Shown here piece after piece: positions 31,973 to 39,470 of a stretch of DNA of 64,000 nt; position 1 is the stretch's first letter, and each line of letters opens with the position of its first letter. The notes under the pieces are model-generated. The model was given only the letters and a program-made list of their open reading frames with translations, ran no database searches and was not told the DNA's origin. This DNA is from Velocimicrobium porci. Lineage in GTDB: Bacteria; Bacillota; Clostridia; Lachnospirales; Lachnospiraceae. The stretch is taken from positions 62,001 through 126,000 of the forward strand of contig NZ_VUMT01000007.1 of NCBI RefSeq assembly GCF_009696045.1. Reading direction: 5' to 3'. Made by a program: the position numbers and the translations under genes.

Positions 31973-34603
31973 TTAATTTTTTAAGTAATTCAATCCTTTT
32001 TGAATTTCTACAACTACAATTGGAAGAAATGATAGGAAAAATACAGCAATCCATTGAAGTAAAGTTAAGCTTTGTACTTTAAATATACTTGCAAAAACAG
32101 GGTATTCTACAACTAAAACTTGTAATATTGTACATAAAATAAAAGAAAAGGTAAGTCTTATATTACTGAAAATGCCTGTTTCAAAAAGAGAACGGGAGCT
32201 TCGCATGTTGAATGAATGGAAAAGCTGGGAAAGGGCAAGAACAGAAAAACACATCGTTCTTCCTAAAGTAAGCGAGCCATTTCCATCAATTTTATAACCA
32301 CAGATAAAAGCTGTCAGAGCAAGAAAGCCGATAAATAAGCCTTCCAAAATAATGTTAACGACTAAGCCATCGGCAAATAATCCTTTTTGCGGGTCAACAG
32401 GAGGGCGTTTCATAATCCCTTTTTCGGGTTTTTCCGTTCCAAGTGAAATTGCCGGTAAAGAATCTGTTACAAGGTTAATCCATAATAACTGGACAGCAAG
32501 TAATGGGGTTGGAAAGTTCAGTAGAATGGAGGCAAGGATTGTGAGAATTTCTCCGATGTTACTGGATAGAAGAAAATGAATGGATTTTCTAATATTATCA
32601 TAGATTCCACGCCCTTCTTTTACAGCAGTAATAATGGTAGCGAAGTTATCATCGGTCAAAATCATATCGGCAGCGTTTTTTGCTACATCAGTTCCGGTCA
32701 TACCCATAGCACATCCAATATCAGCAGTTTTCAATGCCGGCGCATCGTTTACGCCATCTCCGGTCATGGCGACAACGTTACCTGTTCGCTGAAAGGCTTT
32801 TACAATTCGCACTTTATGTTCAGGAGAAACACGAGCAAATACATTATAGTGCTGAATGTTTTCTTCTAATTGTTTCTCACTCATCGTGTCCAATTTAGCA
32901 CCATTGATTGCTTCGTCGGAAGAATGGAGAATTCCGAGTGCTTTTCCAATTGCAGAGGCAGTTGTAATATGGTCGCCTGTAATCATAACAGGACGAATGC
33001 CTGCCTCAATACAAGTTGCAACAGCTTCTTTTGCTTCAGGACGTGGAGGATCAATCATTCCAATCAGACCAACAAAGGTTAAATTCTTTTCATAGTCTTT
33101 GTCATGGATGGAAACAACGTCTTTATAGGCAACGGCAATAACACGCAAAGATTGTTCTGACATTCTTTGATTAAATTCCTGTAATGTTTTTTTATAGGAA
33201 GAAGTAAGAGGAACTGATTTTCCATTTATGTAGACTGAGTTACACAATGGAAGAAGCATATCAAATGCCCCCTTTGTAATAACTTCATAATTTTGGTTTT
33301 TCATATGTATGGTTGTCATACGCTTTCGAATGGAGTCAAATGGAATTTCATCAACTCTGCGATAAGTAAGGTCGAGCTTTAATTTTAAAATTCCTTGATT
33401 TTCGGCAGCTGTGGTAATTGCAACTTCGGTTGGATCGCCGGTAATAATCGTTGATTCATGGTTTTTTGAATGTTCAATATTAGTATCGCTACAACGTGTT
33501 GCTAGCGAAAGGAGAAAATTACCGAAAGCAGAGGATAAATTTTCAGCCCCGTTAATAGAGTAAAGTGTTGTAACCGTCATTTTATTTTGAGTTAAAGTTC
33601 CTGTTTTGTCAGAGCAGATTACGGTTGCACTTCCGAGTGTTTCTACAGCTGGAAGTTTTCTCACAACTGTATGTTTCTTTGCCATTCTTTGTACACCTAA
33701 CGAGAGCATAATTGTAATAATCGTTGGAAGTCCTTCAGGAATTGAGGCAACTGCAAGGCTTACACTTGTCATGAACATATCAAAAATTGGGCGACCTTGT
33801 AGTGTGCCAAGAATGAAGATAACAGCACAGATAGACAAAGCAAGGATACCAAGAATTTTTCCGGTCTTTGCTAGTTTTTTTTGCAGCGGAGTCTGTGGTG
33901 TTACATCTTCCATAATTAATTTTGCAATATGCCCTACCTCTGTATCCATTCCGGTTGCAGTGACAATAGCAGTACCACGACCATAAGTGACAATACCTGT
34001 GGATGGGACGAAATTAGTTCGCTCTGCCAGTGGAGTATTTTCTTTTAAAACACAGTCTGCGTTTTTTTCCACAGGATGGGATTCTCCGGTTAGTGCTGAT
34101 TCGTCAACTTTTAAATTAATCGAGGTGAGAAGTCGTGCATCGGCTGGGACATAGTATCCGGTTTCAAGAAAAATAATATCGCCCGGAACTAAGTCTTTTG
34201 CCGGAATTGTCATATGTGTTGAATCACGGAAAACAGAAGCATTTGGTGCAGAGAGTTTTTTTAACGCATCAAGAGAATGTTCTGCCTTTGTTTCCTGAAC
34301 GACACCGATAATTGCATTTAAAATAATAATTGCAAAAATGATAATTGGGTCTACATAATCGGTTTCTCCTTTTAAAAAAGAAACGAGAAATGATATGATT
34401 GCGGCGATAATTAAAACAAGAATCATAAAATCTGCAAACTGACTAATAAACTTTAAAAGAAGGGATTGCTTTTTTGGGGATTCTAATTCGTTCGTCCCAT
34501 ATTTTTTCTGCCGTTTGGCAGCTTCTTTTGATGAAAGCCCTGTACTGTCGTCCGTCTGCAAAGATTTTAACGTATCTTCTGCGGAATGATAATGATAAAA
34601 CAT
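31973..34603 (-). CDS. Calcium-type P-type ATPase (P2 cation pump)
   Basis: ATP-driven cation exporter, 876 residues, of the SERCA/PMCA-like P2 class. N-terminal cation-ATPase domain (TGLSSKEAAKRQKKYGTNEL), actuator TGES in SALTGESHPVEKN, membrane helix 4 with ASIPEGLPTII (PEGLP is typical of Ca2+ pumps), phosphorylation site CSDKTGTLTQNKM, nucleotide-binding KGAFDML, hinge MTGDGVNDAPALK, and C-terminal helices with LLWINLVTDSLPAISLG supplying cation ligands. Ten membrane helices expected. The ribosome site AGAGGAGAG precedes the ATG. Ca2+ is the likely substrate; Mn2+ is possible. Confidence 0.92.
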   Translation of the reverse strand: MFYHYHSAEDTLKSLQTDDSTGLSSKEAAKRQKKYGTNELESPKKQSLLLKFISQFADFMILVLIIAAIISFLVSFLKGETDYVDPIIIFAIIILNAIIGVVQETKAEHSLDALKKLSAPNASVFRDSTHMTIPAKDLVPGDIIFLETGYYVPADARLLTSINLKVDESALTGESHPVEKNADCVLKENTPLAERTNFVPSTGIVTYGRGTAIVTATGMDTEVGHIAKLIMEDVTPQTPLQKKLAKTGKILGILALSICAVIFILGTLQGRPIFDMFMTSVSLAVASIPEGLPTIITIMLSLGVQRMAKKHTVVRKLPAVETLGSATVICSDKTGTLTQNKMTVTTLYSINGAENLSSAFGNFLLSLATRCSDTNIEHSKNHESTIITGDPTEVAITTAAENQGILKLKLDLTYRRVDEIPFDSIRKRMTTIHMKNQNYEVITKGAFDMLLPLCNSVYINGKSVPLTSSYKKTLQEFNQRMSEQSLRVIAVAYKDVVSIHDKDYEKNLTFVGLIGMIDPPRPEAKEAVATCIEAGIRPVMITGDHITTASAIGKALGILHSSDEAINGAKLDTMSEKQLEENIQHYNVFARVSPEHKVRIVKAFQRTGNVVAMTGDGVNDAPALKTADIGCAMGMTGTDVAKNAADMILTDDNFATIITAVKEGRGIYDNIRKSIHFLLSSNIGEILTILASILLNFPTPLLAVQLLWINLVTDSLPAISLGTEKPEKGIMKRPPVDPQKGLFADGLVVNIILEGLFIGFLALTAFICGYKIDGNGSLTLGRTMCFSVLALSQLFHSFNMRSSRSLFETGIFSNIRLTFSFILCTILQVLVVEYPVFASIFKVQSLTLLQWIAVFFLSFLPIVVVEIQKGLNYLKN

Positions 34604-34753
34604 AATAGCTCTCCTCTTTTACATATTTTACAGTAGTTATCACTTTTTTTATTTATATGTACTTAAAAAATGAAAAAGACCACATTTCCTTCTTTTGGAA
34701 CTTTGCTGAGAGAAAAAGCATATTTTGAAAATAAAAGGCATGAGAGTGAAATT

Positions 34754-35308
34754 ATGTTACTAAAAAATATTGTTTTGGCGATTTCATTGAGCATAGATTC
34801 CTTTGGAGTTGGGATGTCCTATCGAATAAAAGGAGTTAAAATTACTTTTCTGGCAAAGGTAATTTTAGGAATAATGTCTTTTGGAATTACTTTTCTGGCT
34901 TTAAATCTCGGTGAGTGGATGGTACAATATTTTCCACCCGATATTTTACGAATTTTAGGAACGGCAATTTTAGTTTTAATCGGTATTACATTTATTCATA
35001 GAGGAATACAAAGTAAAGAAGAAGCGTTTTGCGATATGGATCATTCATCTAGTATTGAATTATGGGAAGCAATTCTTTTAGGATTTGCATTATCTTCAGA
35101 TACAATCAGTACTTGTATTGCTATCGCCACATTTCCATTGGATACAAGAATTCTTCCGCTATTTGTCGGAATTCTTCAGGCTGTTTTTTTGGATGTTGGT
35201 TCAAAGGTAGCAGTATCCTTTGGGAGATTTACTAAAAATAATGCAAGAATTTGTGGAATCTTTTCGGGAGTGTTATTGATTTTTTTAGCAATACTGCAAA
35301 ACGTTTAA
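34754..35308 (+). CDS. ytaF: YtaF/MntP-type membrane protein
   Basis: 184 residues from ATG 34754 with GAGAG upstream; the longer frame from 34670 lacks a good site. Six membrane helices in two three-helix repeats, each starting with an acidic motif: SLSIDSFGVGMSYRI and ALSSDTISTCIAIA. This is the MntP/YtaF fold; YtaF is linked to sporulation in Bacillus, while MntP exports Mn2+. No yybP-ykoY Mn2+ riboswitch was seen upstream. The divergent cation ATPase may indicate a shared metal-homeostasis role. Confidence 0.8.
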   Translation: MLLKNIVLAISLSIDSFGVGMSYRIKGVKITFLAKVILGIMSFGITFLALNLGEWMVQYFPPDILRILGTAILVLIGITFIHRGIQSKEEAFCDMDHSSSIELWEAILLGFALSSDTISTCIAIATFPLDTRILPLFVGILQAVFLDVGSKVAVSFGRFTKNNARICGIFSGVLLIFLAILQNV

Positions 35309-35370
35309 ATGATGATATTATTCTAATCGTTCTAAATTTAGGAAAATATATTTTAACTGCTGATAGATAG

Positions 35371-35432
35371 TAAGGTGCTAGAAAAGAAGAAAGTAAAAAT
35401 TTGGTATTTCTTCTTATCTGGCACTTTTTATT
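35371..35432 (+). terminator. Terminator after the YtaF-like gene
   Basis: AAGGTGC and GAAGAAA (about 35372-35392) pair with TTTCTTC and GGCACTTTTT (about 35406-35428) to form a long interrupted stem ending in T. The rest of the 360-base gap (35309-35668) is AT-rich and contains the next promoter. Confidence 0.6.
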
Positions 35433-35555
35433 ATAATAAATTGTTCCCTTTTAAAAATAAGCTATTCTGATTGTAGAAAAGTTTTTCTAACGAGGAGTTA
35501 TTAGTTAAGAAAGTATTCCAAAACTATTAAGTTTAACTATTTTGTTTTAAATTCA

Positions 35556-35584
35556 TTGACACATAAACAACATATTGTTATTAT
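35556..35584 (+). promoter_or_regulatory. Promoter of the L,D-transpeptidase gene
   Basis: TTGACA (35556-35561), a 17-base spacer and TATTAT (35579-35584). The 5' untranslated region holds a small AAGTATC/GATACTT hairpin (near 35603-35626). Confidence 0.7.
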
Positions 35585-35668
35585 AAACTAATGAAAAGAA
35601 TTAAGTATCTGAATATAGCGATACTTGGATGCTTTAATGAAAGAAAAAACAAAAGTTAGGAGATAGTT

Positions 35669-37363
35669 ATGAAACGTTGTAAGAGAAAATTACACATTTG
35701 GCAGATTGTATTAATGTTAGTTGTAATTGTTACAATTGGTTCTTTGGGATTGGAAAGTAAAAGCTCCTCTGCAGCTTCTGGTTATCCTTATCTGATTAAA
35801 GTAAATCGTCGAATGAGTACAGTTACTATTTATGCAAAAGATTCAAATGGTAAATATACAAAGCCGGTTAAGGCAATGCTTTGTTCACCAGGATATGAAA
35901 CGCCATTAGGAACATTCCGTACACCTGCAAAATATCGTTGGCATGTATTAATGGGGGATGTATGGGGACAATATTGTACTAGAATTCATGGAGGAGTGCT
36001 ATTCCACTCTGTATGGTATTATGAAAAAAATCCTGCAACTTTATCGAATCGCCAATATAATAATTTAGGAACGATTTGTTCTCATGGCTGTGTTCGTTTA
36101 AATGTAGCAGACTGTAAATGGATTTATGACAATTGTCCAATTGGTACAACTGTTGTTATCTACGATTCCAGTAATCCTGGACCACTTGGAAAACCAAAGG
36201 GAATTAAAGTAAGTGAAGCTACTAAAATGGGGTATGATCCAACAGATATTTGGAGCCCTGGCAATCCTTATGTAAAGAAAAATCCTGTTATTAATGGAAC
36301 AAAGGATATTACAGTAAAATATGGTCAGTCTGTAAACTTAAGAAAAGGTGTAACAGCGAAATCTTCAACAGATCAGGACATTACATCTTCCATTAAAGTT
36401 AAGATTACATATAATGGAAAAACAGTAAGCAAAGTAGATACAAAGAAAGCCGGTACATATAAAGTTACATATTCTGTAACAGATAGTACAAAACGTACTG
36501 TTTCAAAAACGATAGCATGTAAAGTAATTGATAATGTAAAACCTGAGATTTCAGGTGTTAAGACAATTTATTCGAATAAGGCAATTGACCGCAGTATTGC
36601 AATTAAAGGTGTAACAGCTACATGGCATGGCAAAAAGGTTGCAAGCAGTAAGATAAATGTTAAAATTAAGAAGTTAAGTTCTCAAAACGGATTAGTTCGT
36701 TATCAGATTACTTATAGTTATAAAGCTTCGAATGGTTTGTCTGTAACTGAAACAGCAAAAGCATATTATGATAAGAAGGCACCGGTTCTTTCAGGTATTC
36801 AGAATAAGACAATTACTTCTGATACAAAGGTTACAAAGGCATATGCTTTAGAAGGTGTTAGTGTAGAAGATAACTATAGTACATTAGCTATAAAAGATAT
36901 TAAGGTTACAATTAAGAAATCTGGTAATAGCTATAACGTAACCTATTCTGTTTCTGACAAGTGTGGCAATAAGACAACTAAGACGGCAATTTATAAGTTA
37001 AAAGATGAAATTGTAATTACTGGTGTGAAAGACCAGACAATTACAAAAGATGATGTGATGGATGAAGCACTTGCATTAAAGGGTGTAAAGGCTACAATCA
37101 ATGGAAAGAATAAAACATCTGAAATTGAAGTTGTCATTTCTGCATTAAAAAATAATCAATACACGGTAACGTATACAATTGTTGCTCCAGATGGACAGTC
37201 GAAAACAGAAACAGCTGTTTTTACAGTAAAAGTAGAAGAAATAACGAATGATAAGCCAGATGATCAGACAAATCAGGATTTAGATTCTGGGGATAACGCA
37301 GCAAATGATGGAACAACTGAGAATGGAACGGTAAGTCAGGAGCAGGCGAATAATAATAAATAG
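35669..37363 (+). CDS. Secreted L,D-transpeptidase with Ig-like repeats
   Basis: Cell-wall enzyme that makes 3-3 cross-links or anchors proteins to peptidoglycan. 564 residues: signal peptide or N-terminal anchor (about 10-36, IVLMLVVIVTIGSLGLES), YkuD catalytic domain (about 43-172) with HGGVLFHSVWYY and the active-site SHGCVRLNVADCKWIYDN, then four or so tandem Ig-like units of about 75-85 residues (starts such as NGTKDITVKYGQ, SGVKTIYSNKAID, SGIQNKTITSDTK, TGVKDQTITKDD), and an acidic Asn/Asp/Thr-rich tail. No LPxTG motif, so retention is by the anchor or by non-covalent binding. An AGGAGA site precedes the ATG. Confidence 0.92.
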   Translation: MKRCKRKLHIWQIVLMLVVIVTIGSLGLESKSSSAASGYPYLIKVNRRMSTVTIYAKDSNGKYTKPVKAMLCSPGYETPLGTFRTPAKYRWHVLMGDVWGQYCTRIHGGVLFHSVWYYEKNPATLSNRQYNNLGTICSHGCVRLNVADCKWIYDNCPIGTTVVIYDSSNPGPLGKPKGIKVSEATKMGYDPTDIWSPGNPYVKKNPVINGTKDITVKYGQSVNLRKGVTAKSSTDQDITSSIKVKITYNGKTVSKVDTKKAGTYKVTYSVTDSTKRTVSKTIACKVIDNVKPEISGVKTIYSNKAIDRSIAIKGVTATWHGKKVASSKINVKIKKLSSQNGLVRYQITYSYKASNGLSVTETAKAYYDKKAPVLSGIQNKTITSDTKVTKAYALEGVSVEDNYSTLAIKDIKVTIKKSGNSYNVTYSVSDKCGNKTTKTAIYKLKDEIVITGVKDQTITKDDVMDEALALKGVKATINGKNKTSEIEVVISALKNNQYTVTYTIVAPDGQSKTETAVFTVKVEEITNDKPDDQTNQDLDSGDNAANDGTTENGTVSQEQANNNK

Positions 37364-37382
37364 AGTAGTATAAAATGATGTT

Positions 37383-37560
37383 GGGGTCAAAAGATATTTT
37401 GACCCTGATACCTACGGATGACTACGCACTTTGTGCTCCCATCATCCTAAAAACATTCGAAATCCGCCCTACTCGGGATACTTTCTCATGTTTTTACGGG
37501 TCTCAAAGTCATGCTTTTTCATGCTAGCACGAAAAGCATGACCTTTTGACCCTGGTATCA
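37383..37560. repeat. GC-richer multi-palindromic element
   Basis: Nested complements: GGGTCAAAA (37384-37392) can pair locally with TTTTGACCC (37397-37405) or distally with TTTTGACCC (37544-37552). TGATACC (37406-37412) complements GGTATCA (37554-37560). A third hairpin joins GTCATGCTTTTTC (37508-37520) to GAAAAGCATGAC (37531-37542). Between lies a GC-richer stretch with CGGATGACTAC (37415-37425), which recurs at 47385-47395. No ORF. Probably a REP/MITE-like dispersed unit. Confidence 0.6.
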
Positions 37561-37564
37561 TAAA

Positions 37565-37610
37565 ATATTAAATTGAGGGGATGTGTTTTTGCATGCCCTC
37601 AATTTAATAT
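37565..37610 (+). terminator. Hairpin terminator downstream of the palindromic element
   Basis: ATATTAAATTGAGGG (37565-37579) pairs perfectly over 15 bases with CCCTCAATTTAATAT (37596-37610). Confidence 0.75.
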
Positions 37611-37694
37611 TTAAATCAGTAATTTTATCTTATAGAAATAAAGTGCTATTTGTGCAATAATAAAGGCGAAGAATTAAAATAAGAGGAGTGTTGT

Positions 37695-38450
37695 ATGAAA
37701 TTTATATCATGGAATGTAAATGGGTTAAGAGCCTGTGTCCAAAAGGGATTTTTAGACTATATGAAACAGGTGGATGCAGATATTTTTTGTGTACAGGAAA
37801 CAAAGCTTCAAGAAGGTCAGATTGAATTAGAGCTTCCTGAATATTTTCAGTACTGGAATTATGCAAAGAAAAAAGGTTATTCTGGTACTGCTATTTTTAC
37901 AAAGAAAGAACCATTGTCTGTAAAATATGGTATGGGAATCAAAGAACATGATGAAGAGGGAAGAGTTATTACTTTGGAGTATGAAAGTTTCTTTTTTGTA
38001 ACTGTTTATACACCAAATTCTCAAAATGAACTGGCACGACTTCCTTACCGAATGAGTTGGGAGAAAGTATTTTTAGCTTATTTAAAAGAGTTAGAAACAC
38101 AAAAACCGGTCATTTTTTGTGGTGATTTGAATGTGGCCCATAAAGAAATTGATTTGAAAAATCCAAAAACAAATCGTAAAAATGCTGGATTTACTGACGA
38201 AGAGAGAGAAAAGTTTAGTGAATTATTAGAAGCAGGGTTTATTGATACTTACCGATACTTTTATCCTGACAAAGAAGGAGTATATTCATGGTGGTCATAT
38301 CGCTTTCAGGCAAGAGCAAAAAATGCAGGCTGGAGAATTGATTATTTTTGTGTGTCCAAATCATTGGAAAAAAAGTTAGTTAGTGCCGATATTCATACTG
38401 AGGTGTTAGGTTCCGATCATTGTCCGATTGAACTTATCATAAATAATTAA
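37695..38450 (+). CDS. xth: Exodeoxyribonuclease III
   Basis: AP endonuclease and 3'-5' exonuclease of base-excision repair, 251 residues. All ExoIII/APE motifs are visible: SWNVNGLRA at the N-terminus, FCVQETKLQ (metal Glu), VTVYTPNSQ (Tyr region), [18 protein letters not shown] (Asp/Asn), [21 protein letters not shown] and the C-terminal GSDHCPIEL with the catalytic Asp-His. The AGAGGAG site precedes the ATG. Confidence 0.96.
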   Translation: MKFISWNVNGLRACVQKGFLDYMKQVDADIFCVQETKLQEGQIELELPEYFQYWNYAKKKGYSGTAIFTKKEPLSVKYGMGIKEHDEEGRVITLEYESFFFVTVYTPNSQNELARLPYRMSWEKVFLAYLKELETQKPVIFCGDLNVAHKEIDLKNPKTNRKNAGFTDEEREKFSELLEAGFIDTYRYFYPDKEGVYSWWSYRFQARAKNAGWRIDYFCVSKSLEKKLVSADIHTEVLGSDHCPIELIINN

Positions 38451-38471
38451 TTGAGAAAAGGAGCGGTGCTT

Positions 38472-39119
38472 ATGAACAAAAGTGTATTTCACAAATTATC
38501 GTATGGAGTTTATGTTGTTTCTACATGGGACGAGGGAAGAGCCACAGGATGTGTCGCAAATAGCATTATGCAGATTACTTCGGATCCTGCAACAATTGCT
38601 GTAAGTATGAATCATAATAACTATACACATTCCTGCATTGAGCAAACGAAAAAATTTGCAGTGTCAATTCTTTCAGAACAGTCAGATCCATCGATTATTG
38701 GAACATTTGGTTTTCAATCAGGAAAGGAAGTTAACAAATTCGAACAAGTGGAGTACGAATTAAAAGAATACATGCCGGTATTGAAGGATTGCTGTGGCTA
38801 TATTGTATGTGAGGTCATTGATAAGTTAGAAACAAATACACATACTGTATTTTTGGGAAGAGTAGTAGAAGGAGATTTAGTGAATAACGAAAAGGAAATG
38901 ACCTATAATTACTATCATAAGGTAGTAAAGGGGAAAAGCCCCAAAAATGCTCCAACTTATATTGAAGAAGAAGCAACCAAAGAAGAAATTAAGGAAGCAA
39001 AATATGTATGTGGTATTTGCGGATATGTATATGATGGTGAGATTCCATTTGAAGAATTGCCAGATGATTATGTGTGTCCAATCTGTAAACAGCCAAAGCG
39101 TGTATTTAAAAAGCAATAG
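38472..39119 (+). CDS. hrb: High-molecular-weight rubredoxin (flavin reductase-rubredoxin fusion)
   Basis: 215 residues from ATG 38472, 9 bases after AAGGAG. Residues 1-~155 are a flavin-reductase-like FMN-binding domain ([38 protein letters not shown]). Residues about 175-215 are a rubredoxin with both knuckles, [11 protein letters not shown] and CPICKQPK, holding one Fe. The same fusion is known from Moorella, where it passes NADH-derived electrons to flavodiiron proteins in oxygen/NO detoxification. It suits an anaerobe; the partner flavodiiron gene is not in this window. Confidence 0.92.
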   Translation: MNKSVFHKLSYGVYVVSTWDEGRATGCVANSIMQITSDPATIAVSMNHNNYTHSCIEQTKKFAVSILSEQSDPSIIGTFGFQSGKEVNKFEQVEYELKEYMPVLKDCCGYIVCEVIDKLETNTHTVFLGRVVEGDLVNNEKEMTYNYYHKVVKGKSPKNAPTYIEEEATKEEIKEAKYVCGICGYVYDGEIPFEELPDDYVCPICKQPKRVFKKQ

Positions 39120-39158
39120 AAAATAAGAAACAATAAAATAAAAGGAAATATTTACTAA

Positions 39159-39187
39159 TTGAATTACTTTGAAATAAGTAGTATAAT
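39159..39187 (+). promoter_or_regulatory. Promoter of small RNA 1
   Basis: TTGAAT (39159-39164), a 17-base spacer and TATAAT (39182-39187). Confidence 0.8.
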
Positions 39188-39193
39188 ATGAAT

Positions 39194-39293
39194 GTTCCGT
39201 TATGGAACAAGAGAGTGTTATACACTTTCTACTCCCACCCTATTATACGCCAAAGCAGGCTCTGAGGATTTTATCCAAGGAGCCTGTCTTTTG
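39194..39293 (+). ncRNA. C-rich small RNA, copy 1
   Basis: Predicted ~100-nt transcript. After a 5' hairpin GTTCC/GGAAC (39193-39207) comes an unstructured C-rich core (39219-39250; contains CTACTCCCACCCTATTATAC), then a terminator: CAGGCTC (39256-39262) with GAGCCTG (39280-39286) and an internal GGAT/ATCC, ending TCTTTTG. No start codon with a ribosome site is present. The 32-base core is identical in copy 2, while promoter spacers and terminators differ. The accessible CTCCCACCC could base-pair with ribosome-site sequences such as GGGAG; target unknown. Confidence 0.75.
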
Positions 39294-39339
39294 TTGGAAG
39301 AATTTTTTAGAAATAGGATAAAAAAATAATAAAAAGTAC

Positions 39340-39368
39340 TTGCAAAATAAAAATTATTGTGTTATAAT
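39340..39368 (+). promoter_or_regulatory. Promoter of small RNA 2
   Basis: TTGCAA (39340-39345), a 17-base spacer and TATAAT (39363-39368). Confidence 0.8.
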
Positions 39369-39374
39369 AAATAA

Positions 39375-39457
39375 AGATTGTGTTTTATACACTTTCTACT
39401 CCCACCCTATTATACGCTTGAGCAACCCCCTTAGAGTTATTCTAAGGGGGTTGTTTT
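39375..39457 (+). ncRNA. C-rich small RNA, copy 2
   Basis: Predicted ~80-nt transcript. The core at 39386-39417 is identical to 39219-39250 in copy 1 and is likewise preceded by GTGTT. The terminator is CAACCCCCTTAG (39423-39434) with CTAAGGGGGTTG (39442-39453), then TTTTG. Because the stem is symmetric and 18 bases from the converging permease gene's stop codon, it may also terminate that operon. Together with copy 1 it fills the 351-base gap at 39120-39470. Confidence 0.75.
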
Positions 39458-39470
39458 GTCTGTTATTCTT

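Noticed and set aside
34604-34753. yybP-ykoY Mn2+ riboswitch before the YtaF/MntP-like gene
   Set aside because: Searched by eye for the conserved GGGGAGTA and ACCTGC-like parts; none found.
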